Below are positions 27,173-36,942 of a stretch of 64,000 nucleotides of DNA, one piece after another. The notes beneath the pieces are model-generated. The model searched no databases. It had not been told where the DNA came from and saw nothing but the letters and a program-made list of their open reading frames with translations. The DNA lies in contig CAWFGC010000009.1 of the NCBI GenBank assembly GCA_963815185.1, positions 744,001-808,000 on the forward strand, read 5' to 3'. Within the stretch, counting starts at the first letter, position 1, and every line of letters starts with the position of its first letter. Origin of the DNA: SHZL01 sp963815185 (GTDB taxonomy: Bacteria > Pseudomonadota > Gammaproteobacteria > Xanthomonadales > SZUA-36). Position numbers and translations under genes: made by a program.

Positions 27173-28612
27173 TCAGCGCTTCACATATTGATAACGCTCG
27201 GCCAGCCGCTGCAGGCAGGAAGTGAAGGTGCGGCTGATTTGCGTCGTGTTGCGGATGCGCTCGATCTTGGGCCAGGTCGCGCGCCGGCCTGCCTCGATCA
27301 ACTCCTGGGCGCCTGCTTCGGTGGGATTGGCAAATAGCTTGCTCATATTGAATTCGGTGCGCGGCGGGTGGATGGTGATGTCACCGCTATAGTTCTGTCC
27401 CACGATGGCATGGGCTTTCTTGATCATCGAGCCCAGGCCGGGCACGTCGAAATGGCGGTGTACCAAATCCAGCACATGCTCGACCTGCAGCATGGGGCCT
27501 TTGACAATCACATCCTGCAGGAACGGCAGCAGCCCGGTCTTTTGCATGTCGTCTGTCAAAAACGGGACCACGTGGGGATTGGTCTGACTGACGATGTAAT
27601 GATTGACATTGTGCAGGCGGTTGACTTTCTCCTTGGGAATGTCCTCGTGCACGGAACCGTCGATCCAACGGCTTTGCGGCATGTAAGGCACTGATCTTCC
27701 CACGTAATTGCGCGCCCTCAGTTGCACCGGTGGAAACAGGCCGGGGATTGCGCTGGACGCCAGCGCTGCTTGCCGGATCAGTACATTGGGCGAAGTCAGG
27801 TAGTTGAGCAGCCGGGGGAACTGGTTCGGGACGGCCGGAGAAACCGAAATGTTCAGTATCCGGCCGGTTTTTTCATAGGCTTCGAGGAAGGTCAGGTCCT
27901 GGATGTTGCGCTTGATCGACTGGATCAGTTGTTTGGGATCGAGCACGCCTTCACCCTTCATCACATCACTCAGTCCATACACGCGAACCCATTGATATCT
28001 CAGTTTGTCCGGCCGGAAAGCCCGCTTCAGTTCCTCGTTGCTGTGTGTTGCCAGGAAGCCGCCGACGACCGAGCCCGCACTGGCGCCGGTAATCACCTGG
28101 GGCAGCAACTTTTGTTCCATCAGTTCCTCGATCACGCCGATGTGGAACAGACCCAGGGAAGCACCGCCGCTGAGTAACAGGGCCGACCTGCCGAAGCTGC
28201 GCGCTGCGCGGTTGAAAAAACGTCGTTTACGCGATGGCGGCAGAATCTTTACGTTGCTGTCGCACAGCAGATTCAGTGCCGCGGTGACCTCGTCCAGGTA
28301 ATCATTGATCTGCTGCTTGGTTCCGGCGCGCGCGTGCTGATACAGAGCCGGATTGGCCATGTTGCCAAGGTTTCCATGCAGTTCCTCGCGCAGGCGGAAG
28401 ACCAGTTGGTCGTAGTCTTTCTTGCGCAGCAAGCGGTGCAATAACGTGGCGCGGGAGGCGATCAGGCGAAAATCGTAATATGACGATTTCTCTTCGTTAC
28501 GCCATTTGTCCTTGCCTTCGAGACGGTCCAGTGCCTGGGCCGCATTCAGCCATTCGGCATAGTTGGCTGCACCAGTCATTCTCTTTTCGTATTTATGCGC
28601 TGCAGAACTCAT
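27173..28612 (-). CDS. patatin-like phospholipase/lipase with N-terminal DUF3336-type region
   Basis: 479 residues. An N-terminal helical region (about 10-125) matches the DUF3336 part of TGL-type lipases. The patatin domain follows: the glycine-rich oxyanion loop SGGASLG (148-154), the nucleophile elbow GASAG with Ser178, and the catalytic Asp in WIDGSV. It should hydrolyse acyl esters of glycerolipids or phospholipids at the membrane; no signal peptide is seen. It is divergent from the N-acyltransferase gene of the lipid island, separated by 74 bp, and may take part in acyl-chain supply or turnover there. Confidence 0.87.
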   Translation of the reverse strand: MSSAAHKYEKRMTGAANYAEWLNAAQALDRLEGKDKWRNEEKSSYYDFRLIASRATLLHRLLRKKDYDQLVFRLREELHGNLGNMANPALYQHARAGTKQQINDYLDEVTAALNLLCDSNVKILPPSRKRRFFNRAARSFGRSALLLSGGASLGLFHIGVIEELMEQKLLPQVITGASAGSVVGGFLATHSNEELKRAFRPDKLRYQWVRVYGLSDVMKGEGVLDPKQLIQSIKRNIQDLTFLEAYEKTGRILNISVSPAVPNQFPRLLNYLTSPNVLIRQAALASSAIPGLFPPVQLRARNYVGRSVPYMPQSRWIDGSVHEDIPKEKVNRLHNVNHYIVSQTNPHVVPFLTDDMQKTGLLPFLQDVIVKGPMLQVEHVLDLVHRHFDVPGLGSMIKKAHAIVGQNYSGDITIHPPRTEFNMSKLFANPTEAGAQELIEAGRRATWPKIERIRNTTQISRTFTSCLQRLAERYQYVKR

Positions 28613-28686
28613 ATCCGTATGTTACATGGCGGTCATATTCCTGGTCAGCACTTTACGGTTAAAACACTCGGCGCAGGGCGATTATT

Positions 28687-29854
28687 ATGGTGTACCATTC
28701 GCTCATGAATGCAGGTGATGTGAGTCAAATTCAACTGCGGGAAGTCTCCGGCAAGGCCATGTTGGAAACCTTCATACGCGTACCCTGGTCGCTGTATGGC
28801 GATGACCCCAACTGGGTGCCGCCGCTGTTGATGGAGCGCAGGGAGGCACTGTCGGCGAAAAACCCCTATTTTCAGCACGCTGAGTGGCAGGCCTGGGTCG
28901 CTTACAAGGATGATCGCCCGGTCGGACGCATCTCGGCGCAGATCGATCGCCTGTATCTCGAAACCCAGGATGACGCAACCGGCTTTTTCGGCCTGATTGA
29001 AGCGCCGGATGATCCCGCGGTATTCACTGCGCTGTTCCAGGCGGCGGAGGATTGGCTAAGAGGCAAGGGAATGAAACGGGTTCTGGGGCCGTTCAACCTT
29101 GGCATCAACCAGGAAATGGGCCTTCTGGTCGATGGTTTCGACACACCGCCATACATCATGATGGGTCATGCGCGCCGGTACTACGGCACGGCCATAGAGG
29201 CGCTGGGCTATGTGCCGGCCCAGGATACACTGGCCTACGAGCTGTCAACAGAGTCCTTTGGCATGCCGGTAGTGATGAAGAAACTCCTGCAACGCCAGGC
29301 GCACCGGATCAGCACCCGCGCCTTTGACAAGAAGAACCGTGATGCAGATCTCGAATCCATGCGCAGCATCTTCAACGATGCCTGGTCAAGGAATTGGGGC
29401 TTTGTTCCGTTTACCGAGGCCGAGTTCCAGGCCGTCGGCAAGGAACTGCTGATGCTGATTCCCGCGGAATTCATCCGTTTTGCCGAGGTGGACGGCAAGC
29501 CGGCCGCGTTCATCGCGATGCTGTCCAACGTCAATGAAGCCATCGCCGATCTCGACGGCCGTCTGCTGCCCTTTGGCTGGGCCAAATTGCTCTGGCGGAT
29601 GAAGGTTCGCAGCCCGAAATCCGCCCGCGTCGTGCTGATGGGTGTGCGCCAGGAATTCCAGTTCACCCGGCTCGGTCCGGCGCTGGCTTTCCTGACCATT
29701 GAAGGCCTGGAACAGCCTGCCAGGAGCCAGGGGCATAGAACGGGTCGAAATGTCCTGGATACTGGAGAGCAACAAGGGCGTGCGCAATGTCATCGAGCAG
29801 ATCAGCGGTAAAGTCACCAAGCGTTATCGCATTTACGGAAAGGATTTGACTTGA
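28687..29854 (+). CDS. GNAT-fold N-acyltransferase, candidate bacterial ceramide synthase (frameshift near 29733)
   Basis: The main frame (28687 to about 29733) encodes a GNAT-like protein with VPWSLYGDDPNWVPPLL near the N-terminus, WVAYKDDRPVGRISAQID, and FNLGINQEMGLLVDGF. The frame ends early at 29811, but another frame continues with ERVEMSWILESNKGVRNVIEQ and the ending YRIYGKDLT, stop at 29854. That C-terminus is what the family has, so one base is probably missing. In Caulobacter a protein of this GNAT type N-acylates the sphingoid base (CC_1154, bCerS, as I recall). The presence of the other four ceramide genes at 40.1-44.4 kb makes this role likely here, but related GNAT proteins of unknown role exist. 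Confidence 0.72.
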
Positions 29855-29861
29855 GAGGCGC

Positions 29862-30647
29862 ATGTTCTGCGCGGTAGTACTGGCTGGTGAACGGCCGGGC
29901 GGCAGTAAATTCAGCCGGCAACTCGGACTGCCCGCCAGCGTGCTGGTGGATGTGGCGGGAAAAAGTGCGCTGCAGTGGGTCATCGAGGCTCTGGATCGGG
30001 CCCAACAGGTCTCGGGCGGACTGGTATGCGGCCCTGCTGCAGAGATCTTCGAAGGCAACCCGCAATTCAATCGCATTCTGGACCAGACGCCTTTTCATTG
30101 GTTGGCTCCGGCAGCGGGTCCCAGCGCGAGCGCCATCCGCGCAGTGCAATCGCTCGATCATTACCCGCTGCTGCTGACCGCCGGAGACCATGCCCTGCTG
30201 ACAGCGGATCTGGTGGACGGCTTCTGCAACCGGGCGCTGGCCGCGGGCGGGGATGTGGTAGTCGGCCTTGTACCTTACTCCATCGTGAATGCTGCCTACC
30301 CGGGATCGAAACGCACGGTGCAGAAGTACCGCGATGGCGCTTTTTGCGGTTCCAATCTTTATGCCCTGCTGAACCCGGCCGGCCTCGCCGCGCTGATTTT
30401 TTGGCAAGCAGTCGAAGCGCGGCGCAAGCATCCGTGGAAGATCGCGCGAACATTTGGTTTCCGCTTCCTGTTGCGTTATCTGTTGCGGCGGATTTCCCTG
30501 GGGGAGGCCTTTCAGCAGCTATCGTCCATCAGCGGTTGCCAGGTATCCTACGTGATGATCGACACGCCGCGCGCGGCTGTGGATGTGGATTCTGTGGCCG
30601 ACCGGGATCTGGCGGAAGAGATCCTCCGGGCAGACCGTGAGGCCTGA
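29862..30647 (+). CDS. MobA-like nucleotidyltransferase
   Basis: 261 residues of GT-A/nucleotidyltransferase fold. The N-terminus CAVVLAGERPGGSKF has the LAGG-like nucleotide loop, followed by VLVDVAGKSALQWVIEAL. LLTAGDHALLTADLVDGF is the metal-binding Asp region (D in AGDHAL). PGSKRTVQKYRDGAFCGSNLY resembles the substrate part of sugar-1-phosphate or MobA-like transferases. GAGAGG before the ATG supports the start, 7 bp after the mended end of the acyltransferase, so the two are an operon. In this setting it may activate a head group with CTP or another nucleotide for the sphingolipid; that is inference. Confidence 0.75.
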   Translation: MFCAVVLAGERPGGSKFSRQLGLPASVLVDVAGKSALQWVIEALDRAQQVSGGLVCGPAAEIFEGNPQFNRILDQTPFHWLAPAAGPSASAIRAVQSLDHYPLLLTAGDHALLTADLVDGFCNRALAAGGDVVVGLVPYSIVNAAYPGSKRTVQKYRDGAFCGSNLYALLNPAGLAALIFWQAVEARRKHPWKIARTFGFRFLLRYLLRRISLGEAFQQLSSISGCQVSYVMIDTPRAAVDVDSVADRDLAEEILRADREA

Positions 30648-30677
30648 TCCGCAAACTCCGGAGCGAAGAGTTTTGCA

Positions 30678-31580
30678 GTGACGATGAAACTTTTGCAGGG
30701 CCTTAAGCGCTTACCCAAGGAACATTTTTCCATTTATGTCGGAATGCAGGGCGATGCCCGTTATACGCCAATTGCCGCCGGTCCATGGAGTTACTATGCA
30801 GACCCGTTTATCTGGCTGCATCGAGGCCGCTTGTGGTTGCTGGCAGAGGAATTTGAGTATCTGAAGAACCGGGGCAGGCTGTGCTGTATTCCCCTCGACG
30901 ACGCTTTCAAACCCGGCACCGCTGAACCCATACTGCCGCTTGACTGCCATGCTTCTTTCCCCTTCGTTTTCGCACATGAGCATTGCATTTATATGGTGCC
31001 GGAGACTTCACAGGGAAACTGCGTGGACCTGTTTGTAAGCGAAGACTTCCCCCGCACCTGGCGGCGCGTAAAGCGATTACTCGACAACATCGACGCGGCT
31101 GACACCGTCATTTTCCAACACGAAGCGCTTTGGTGGATGATCACTTCCGTTCGCCAGAATCCGCGTGCCGCGGCACGCAGCCTGTTCGTTTATTTTTCTG
31201 AAGATTTGCTGCTGGGAAACTGGCAACCGCACCCGATCAACGAAACCAGGCGATTTGATGGCACACGCTACAGCACGGGGAGAAATGGCGGCGCCATCAT
31301 TCATCACGGTGACGCTTTGCTCAGATTGGCCCAGGACAATCGTGATTACTACGGCCAATCGATACGTGTGATGCAAATCGATAAACTAACGCCCAGTGAC
31401 TACAGCGAAACGCCGTTTGACGGCGGTCACATTGCCTGCGACCTGTCCCGGCGGTTCTCTCCCCATCATATTTCACTGCATAATGATTTTATCGCGTTTG
31501 ATGTGCGCGACCGTTTCAGCTACTGCCAATACATTCCTTTTTGGAAAATATCCACCCGCAGCGGCAAGCGTCCGCGATAA
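30678..31580 (+). CDS. GINT1 N-terminal-like five-bladed propeller protein
   Basis: 300 residues with no signal peptide. SYYADPFIWLHRGRLWLLAEEFEY (positions about 39-62, key residues ADPF and EEF) and SFPFVFAHEHCIYMVPET are the blade motifs of the propeller domain found in front of plant glucosamine inositolphosphorylceramide transferase 1 and in bacterial polysaccharide loci. The GTG at 30678 has GAAGAG upstream; an ATG two codons later is possible. Enzymatic function is not known for stand-alone bacterial members. Its position between a nucleotidyltransferase and a flippase suggests a part in making or modifying a lipid-linked glycan. Confidence 0.6.
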   Translation: MTMKLLQGLKRLPKEHFSIYVGMQGDARYTPIAAGPWSYYADPFIWLHRGRLWLLAEEFEYLKNRGRLCCIPLDDAFKPGTAEPILPLDCHASFPFVFAHEHCIYMVPETSQGNCVDLFVSEDFPRTWRRVKRLLDNIDAADTVIFQHEALWWMITSVRQNPRAAARSLFVYFSEDLLLGNWQPHPINETRRFDGTRYSTGRNGGAIIHHGDALLRLAQDNRDYYGQSIRVMQIDKLTPSDYSETPFDGGHIACDLSRRFSPHHISLHNDFIAFDVRDRFSYCQYIPFWKISTRSGKRPR

Positions 31581-31597
31581 AGACTGACGGCTCTTGA

Positions 31598-32974
31598 ATG
31601 GGCAATGACCGCATGAGGCCAAAACACATTTTTGCCAGCATCCGGCCGGGGCAATGGTTCAACGACAAGACCGTCAGGCGCGTCTATGCCAACGCCAGTT
31701 TGCTTTTCAGCGGCAAGGTGATCGCTGGACTGTTGAGTCTGGTCTATGTTTCGCTGGCGGCGCATGCCCTGGGCCCTACCCACTTTGGCGTGCTGGTGCT
31801 GGTCAATGCCTACACGCTGTCGATTGCCTCGGTATTTACCTTTCATGGCCGCTACGCCCTGGTCCGCTATGCAACACTCTGCCTGGCCGAAGAATCCCCC
31901 GGCAAGCTGCACAAGCTGTTCAGTTTCATTCTGCTGATTGAACTCGGTTTCGGCGCGCTTGCGATATCGCTGGCAATATTCTTTGCACCGTATGCGGCCG
32001 AGCAATTCTCCTGGCCCAAAGAATCGCTGCCGACCATTGTGTTTTACAGTCTGGCCTGCGTATCCATGATGCACTCGATGCCCGCCGGCGTGCTGTATGT
32101 ATACAGGCGCTTTCATTTGCTGTCGCTGCAGCAAACGGTCGGCCCTTTGGTTCGCTTGATCGCTGCCGCTATTGCTTATGTTCTGCACGCAGGGCTCGAC
32201 GGCTTTTTGCTTGCATGGCTGGCCGGCGCCATTGCCGAAGCCGCAACCCAGTGGTTTTTCGGTCTGCGCGAGCTTGCGCGGCGGGGCATGCTGAGGGGGC
32301 TGTTGGTATGGCCGAAAGGCATTGTCCGCCAACACGATGGCATTTGGCGATTTATTCTCGCCAATAAACTGGATATTTCTTTGGAAGAACTCAATAGTCG
32401 CGCCATACCGCTGGCCGTGGGTTGGATGCTGGGCCCCGCAGCGGCCGGCCTTTATCATGTCGCGCTCAGAATCGGTATGGTGCTGGCGCAGCCGGTTCTG
32501 GTAATTGGTCAAACCCTCTACCCGGAATTGTCACAACTGGCGGCGGAAAATCAAATGCGCATGCTGGTACGGGTGGTTCTGCGCACGGGTATGATTGCCA
32601 CCACGATGGGTTTGGCCGTGCTGCTCATTCTGGCGCTGTCTGGTGACAAAATTCTGGAATTGATGGGTGGCACCGGATTTGATGCTGCTTACGGCGTGCT
32701 GCTTCTGATCGCTTTTGCGCGAACGCTGCATTTGTTTGGCTTCCCGCTGGCCTCGGCGCTGGTTGCATGCGGAAAACCCGGCACGGTGTTAATGGTAAAC
32801 CTGATGGCGACCCTGCTCCTGCTGCCCGTTCTTTTGGGCTTGCTGCACGCCTACCGACTCAATGGGGCCGGGTTGCATGCGGTAGCTTTTGCCCTGGCCA
32901 CCGTGATTTCAATGGCCGTGATATTCAGGCGGCACGCCATCAACCCCGCTGCGCCGGGGCAGGCAGATCGTTGA
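31598..32974 (+). CDS. lipid-linked oligosaccharide flippase (Wzx/MATE-like)
   Basis: 458 residues with about 12-14 membrane helices and the polysaccharide-transporter fold: the opening VRRVYANASLLFSGKVIAGL, the LAHALGPTHFG-like segment (here AAHALGPTHFGVLVL) and a paired second half. Proteins of this family move lipid-linked glycans from the inner to the outer leaflet of the cytoplasmic membrane. The stop overlaps the start of the next gene (TGATG), so the flippase and a glycosyltransferase are coupled. The cargo could be a glycosylated sphingolipid or an O-antigen-like unit; the sequence does not decide. Confidence 0.82.
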   Translation: MGNDRMRPKHIFASIRPGQWFNDKTVRRVYANASLLFSGKVIAGLLSLVYVSLAAHALGPTHFGVLVLVNAYTLSIASVFTFHGRYALVRYATLCLAEESPGKLHKLFSFILLIELGFGALAISLAIFFAPYAAEQFSWPKESLPTIVFYSLACVSMMHSMPAGVLYVYRRFHLLSLQQTVGPLVRLIAAAIAYVLHAGLDGFLLAWLAGAIAEAATQWFFGLRELARRGMLRGLLVWPKGIVRQHDGIWRFILANKLDISLEELNSRAIPLAVGWMLGPAAAGLYHVALRIGMVLAQPVLVIGQTLYPELSQLAAENQMRMLVRVVLRTGMIATTMGLAVLLILALSGDKILELMGGTGFDAAYGVLLLIAFARTLHLFGFPLASALVACGKPGTVLMVNLMATLLLLPVLLGLLHAYRLNGAGLHAVAFALATVISMAVIFRRHAINPAAPGQADR

Positions 32975-34081
32975 TGCGCATTTATTATCTTATCAATGGC
33001 TTCAACGGTGGCGGTGCTGCTTTACCGATCCCCGGGCTGGTGGAATTGATGCGCCATTGCGGTCACCAGGTGAAGGTTTACGGACTGATGTTGCAGGACG
33101 GTAAAGCCTGCGCCAGGCTGGATCGAGCCGGAATCGAATACACAATTCTCGGCCAGGGAACATGGGATATTGCGGCAGCGTTTTTCCGGCTGGTCAAGAG
33201 TCTGCGGCGGGAATCTCCCGATCTCATCTGGACCTCCCTGACCCGCGCTACCCTTTACGGCCAACTCGCGGGAAAGGCGCTTGGCATACCGGTTGTCAGT
33301 TGGCAACACAGTGCTTTCCTGAAACCGGTTAACCGGTTTTTGTTGTCTCGCACAAAAAACCTCAGTTGCCATTGGGTTACGGATTCTGAAAACGTCAGGG
33401 AATTTGCCGTCGACAAGCTCGGAATCAGCCGCGGCAGAATCAGCATCTGGCCACTGTTCCATGTGCCTTCCGGCGATCCCGCAGGCCGGTCCTGGCCGGG
33501 GAAGGGCGCCATCAAAGTAGGCAGCCTGGGCCGTTTGCATGCCAACAAGCGATTCGACTGCCTCGTCCGGGTTGCCGCGCAGATTCGTGTAGTCGATCCA
33601 GAACTTTTCCGGCGCATCGAATTCCAGGTTGGCGGCACAGGCCCGGAACTGGACCGGCTTCAGATACTGGCCAAAAAGCTCGACGTGGGCAATGTTCACT
33701 TTGTGGGCTATGTCGAAAACCCCGCAGATTTTCTGCAGGATTTGCATATCTACATCCAGACCTCGCACCATGAGGGGCTTTGCATTGCCGCGCACGAAGC
33801 CATGCAATCGGCGCTGCCGGTAATTGCGACCAGGGTTGGACAACTGCCGTCACAGCATCATCGACGGCGAAACCGGCCTGTTGTGCGAAGTGGGCGATGT
33901 CCGCGGTCTGGCCGCTGCCGTCATTTCGCTGGCCCGGGACCCTGCCAGGGCTCAGGCCATGGGGCTTGCAGCCCACAAGCGGGTCACATCCTTATTCAGC
34001 GAAGAGCATTTTCGCGCCAGCGGTACACGGCTGCTCAGTTTGTTGGAATCCGAAATCTTGCGGGTCACAGACCAGAGGTGA
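32974..34081 (+). CDS. GT4-family glycosyltransferase (frameshift near 33848)
   Basis: The first frame starts MRIYYLINGFNGGGA at 32974, with the glycine-rich acceptor loop of GT-B enzymes, and continues through IKVGSLGRLHANKRFD, FQVGGTGPELDRLQ and HHEGLCIAAHEAM, the E-x7-E donor motif of GT4. After ATRVGQLP the frame breaks; another frame goes on with HSIIDGETGLLCEVGDVRGLAAAV, the expected next motif. One base is probably wrong. The enzyme should transfer a sugar from a nucleotide donor on the cytoplasmic face. Its 3' end overlaps the convergent gene at 34065 by 17 bp. Confidence 0.82.
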
Positions 34082-35234
34082 GGTAGTCCACAATGGCGCG
34101 CACCGAGCGCAGCACCGAGCTTTCTTGCTGGACATCAAAGGTGTAAGCAAAAGCCTGCTCCTGAACCGGCAAATAGTGCTGGTGATTTTTGAACGCCTCT
34201 TGCAGGCACTGGTCCAGATCTTCGATGCGATCAAACACCGGCCCGAACTGCCAGAAAAGATAATTGGGATCGGTTTCCCAGCCTTCGACCCCCGGGTTGG
34301 CGAAGACACAGGGCCTCGGCCGCAGCAGGAATTCGTATACCTGGCTGCTGACATCGCCAAGATACAAATCGGCGGCCAGGGTATAACTCATGTCCGTGCT
34401 CCGCAGGCTGCCGCTATCGATATGGATGTGCCCGCAATTACGATACTTTTTGCTGACCGGCCCCGGAGCCCGAATGCGCCAGGAGTGCAATGAGGCCTGC
34501 AGGCGCTTCTCGAACAGCATGACATGCGGAGCAAAGATCAGATTGTATTTTTCTGAATGATAGAAGTATTCAAGTATGTTCTGTCCAAAGCGGTACCAGG
34601 ACGACAACTCGGGCGAAAAGTGAGGATTGTAAAGCACGGTGGGCCGTTCATTCGCGAACAGCTTCAACGGTTCCGCTGCCGCTACATCCACCGCATCGAA
34701 TTTGGTGTAGCCCGTGATCGCATAGTGTCCGTTTCTCAACTGACCCGCGGCAAGCAGCCGATCCCTGATCTTTTTGCCCGCCAGCAGCACCAGGTCGAAT
34801 TTGCCGCTCTCCTGGTCGAAGCCGATCGCCCGATCACCAGCGCCATGTCGTGAATGAATGAAGCGCACATGCGACAGACCGAAATGGGTTTTTAGCAATA
34901 ATGAGGTTTTTTCCGTGACGACCAATGCGTCAAGGTCCTGCAATTGATCGGCGTTGAACTTGAGGATTGCAACCTTCTTTACCGGAATCGCGCCCGATAG
35001 CAGCGCAACAAACCAGCCCAAACGCCTGGGTAAACCGAGGCGGATCCACCGGCAACGATGACCGGGGTACTTGCCAGCCAGTTGGTGCAGAACTTCATCT
35101 TGCGCGTCGCTGGAAACGATGAGCCTGACGTCCATGTCGGGGTGCAAACGCGACATTTCGAACGCGACGGGCGCGCTATGCAAAACCTGATGAATTTGCT
35201 CGTGGTTAAAAAGAAAGCCGATCTTGATGGACAT
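34065..35234 (-). CDS. CDP-glycerol glycerophosphotransferase-like protein
   Basis: 389 residues in GT-B-like layout. HSRHGAGDRAIGF (about 147-159) and GYTKFDAVDV match the conserved histidine and GYPK-like motifs of TagF/TagB-type glycerophosphotransferases, and LYNPHFSPELSSWYRFG and DMSYTLAADLYLGDVSSQVYEFL match the P-H and D-S-S-x-x-x-E nucleotide-binding blocks. Such enzymes transfer glycerol phosphate or related groups from a CDP donor. Head-group addition to a lipid or glycan is plausible here next to a nucleotidyltransferase, but donor and acceptor are unknown. It follows the LptA-like gene by 27 bp on the same strand. Confidence 0.7.
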   Translation of the reverse strand: MSIKIGFLFNHEQIHQVLHSAPVAFEMSRLHPDMDVRLIVSSDAQDEVLHQLAGKYPGHRCRWIRLGLPRRLGWFVALLSGAIPVKKVAILKFNADQLQDLDALVVTEKTSLLLKTHFGLSHVRFIHSRHGAGDRAIGFDQESGKFDLVLLAGKKIRDRLLAAGQLRNGHYAITGYTKFDAVDVAAAEPLKLFANERPTVLYNPHFSPELSSWYRFGQNILEYFYHSEKYNLIFAPHVMLFEKRLQASLHSWRIRAPGPVSKKYRNCGHIHIDSGSLRSTDMSYTLAADLYLGDVSSQVYEFLLRPRPCVFANPGVEGWETDPNYLFWQFGPVFDRIEDLDQCLQEAFKNHQHYLPVQEQAFAYTFDVQQESSVLRSVRAIVDYLTSGL

Positions 35235-35261
35235 GGTTCCCGGTAATTCCGGCCCTCGCTT

Positions 35262-35753
35262 TCAAGGCTGCGGGCGCACCTTGATTTGCACCCCGCCCTT
35301 ACCCGTTGTATGAACGCGGTCGTTCTTGATGTCATATTCAAAGCCGTCGCTGAGCAAAACATTATCGTTCTGGGCCAGGCGCGCGGCTCCGGTCAGACGC
35401 ATCGAAGCAGATGCGCGGTCATACACTATTTCCCGGGCTTCAGCTTTTATCGTTTCGACCTTACCCCGTTCGGTATGGGACAGGCTGAGGCGCGCCGGTG
35501 AGCCCTTCAAATCCAGCCGATCCGGATTATTGAGCGGGCCATACAATGTGGCGCGGGTTGCGGTCAGCTGCAAGTCACGCACGCGCATGTCAAAATGACC
35601 AACAAAATGGGCCGTGTCCGGTTGAATGTCTTCCCAGGCCCGATCGGCATGGATCGCGACCATATCTTCGCTGCTGATTCCGAACGCCTCGTCGCCGGCG
35701 GGACAGGGCCGCAACATGCATGCAAACACCAAAGCCGTCAGGCGCGGTAGCAT
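35262..35753 (-). CDS. LptA/OstA-like periplasmic protein
   Basis: About 163 residues. After a short hydrophobic N-terminus (MLPRLTALVFACML) comes a repeat of beta strands typical of the OstA fold: ATRATLYGPLNNPDRLDLKG, REIVYDRASASMRLTG and GFEYDIKNDRVHTTGKG. LptA-fold proteins form the periplasmic bridge carrying lipopolysaccharide from LptBFGC to LptD. The start is unclear: ATGs at 35753, 35786 and 35855 are in frame and none has a strong ribosome site; 35753 best fits a signal peptide. It is divergent from lptF, so the pair may share a promoter region. Confidence 0.72.
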   Translation of the reverse strand: MLPRLTALVFACMLRPCPAGDEAFGISSEDMVAIHADRAWEDIQPDTAHFVGHFDMRVRDLQLTATRATLYGPLNNPDRLDLKGSPARLSLSHTERGKVETIKAEAREIVYDRASASMRLTGAARLAQNDNVLLSDGFEYDIKNDRVHTTGKGGVQIKVRPQP

Positions 35754-35847
35754 TACCTGGTTGTGCTTGCCGGCGGAATTTCGCATGCTTGCTTGGTGAG
35801 TGACAAGGAATGCCCCGAATGATAGCAGGACCGGAGATAAAACAACG

Positions 35848-36942
35848 ATGATCATCGACCGCTACATGGTGCGTGAAGTCGGTTTGCCGTTTATCGCGGT
35901 CAGTACGGTGCTGGTCATCATCTTCATGACTTACAGCCTTACTCACTACCTGATGGATGCGAATGCCGGGCTGTTAATGGCGGGCGAGGTGGTTCGCCTC
36001 ACTGCATTGAAATCGATCATATCCCTGGAAACATTGCTTCCGCTCAGTTTTTACTTCGCGGTGATGCTTGGGATGGGGCGCCTGTACAGTGACTCCGAGA
36101 TTTACGCGATGCGCAGCGGTGGCATCAGCGAAAGGCGTTTGATGCGGCCGGTGATGTTGCTGGCACTGGTGCTGGCCGCGGTAACAGGGTACCTGTCGGT
36201 TTCTGCGCGCCCCTGGGCTTATCAGCGCAGCTATGAAATACGCGCCCAGGCCCGCGCGGCTGCGGAAGTCGATCGAATCCAGCCGGCGCGGTTCTATCAT
36301 TTCGATCAGTCCAGACGAACCGTGTTCATCGAGCACATCACAAAAGATGGGAAAAGCGTCAACGGCGTGTTCGTACGCACCCGCAAGGACAATGACCTCA
36401 CGGTCGTTACTGCCGTAAACGGCCGGCTGGAATACAATGCCCGGCCCGATTATCACCGCCTGACCCTGTTCGACGCCTATGTTTACAAGCGGGTAGCGAA
36501 GGCGCCGGACATGATTGCCCAGCTGGGCTCATTTTCGCTCTGGCTGCCGGTGGGTGAAGTCAAACCGGTTGGTTACAAGACCAAGGCCAGCAAAACCCTC
36601 GAATTGATCGCTGCCACTGACGCGATGGATGCGGCCGAATTCCAGTGGCGTTTGTCGACCCCTCTCAATGCCTTGCTGTTGGCCCTGCTGGCCATTCCGC
36701 TCAGCCGTGGCCGGCCGCGCCAGGGGCGCTATGCCCGCATCCTGCTGGCGCTGGTGATTTACGCCGTCTACCTGAACGTTCTGGATCTGACCAGAACCTG
36801 GGTGGAGCAAGGCAGAACGGCCGGCATCTGGTGGGCGCCAGCGGGCATGGCGCTGATTGTTGTCGCGTCGTATATACCCTGGGGCAGGATATACCGCAGC
36901 CGCAGACACCGACGCACACCACGCCTCAAGGAAAAGGCATGA
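35848..36942 (+). CDS. lptF: LptF-family lipid export permease
   Basis: About 364 residues: MIIDRYMVREVGLPFIAV is the LptF/G start, with three helices in the first 115 residues, a periplasmic jelly-roll part (about 130-260) and three C-terminal helices. SEIYAMRSGGISERRLMRP is the cytoplasmic coupling segment. GGAG before 35848 supports this start over 35800. LptF and LptG pair with the ATPase LptB to lift lipid from the inner membrane. No lptB or lptC is in the window. The position inside the sphingolipid island raises the chance that this is a second, dedicated LptFG pair. Confidence 0.88.
   Translation: MIIDRYMVREVGLPFIAVSTVLVIIFMTYSLTHYLMDANAGLLMAGEVVRLTALKSIISLETLLPLSFYFAVMLGMGRLYSDSEIYAMRSGGISERRLMRPVMLLALVLAAVTGYLSVSARPWAYQRSYEIRAQARAAAEVDRIQPARFYHFDQSRRTVFIEHITKDGKSVNGVFVRTRKDNDLTVVTAVNGRLEYNARPDYHRLTLFDAYVYKRVAKAPDMIAQLGSFSLWLPVGEVKPVGYKTKASKTLELIAATDAMDAAEFQWRLSTPLNALLLALLAIPLSRGRPRQGRYARILLALVIYAVYLNVLDLTRTWVEQGRTAGIWWAPAGMALIVVASYIPWGRIYRSRRHRRTPRLKEKA

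Noticed and set aside
31520..32512. Minus-strand 330-codon frame opposite the flippase
   Set aside because: Rich in Gln, His and Arg as expected for antisense of hydrophobic coding sequence; the plus-strand flippase is clearly real.
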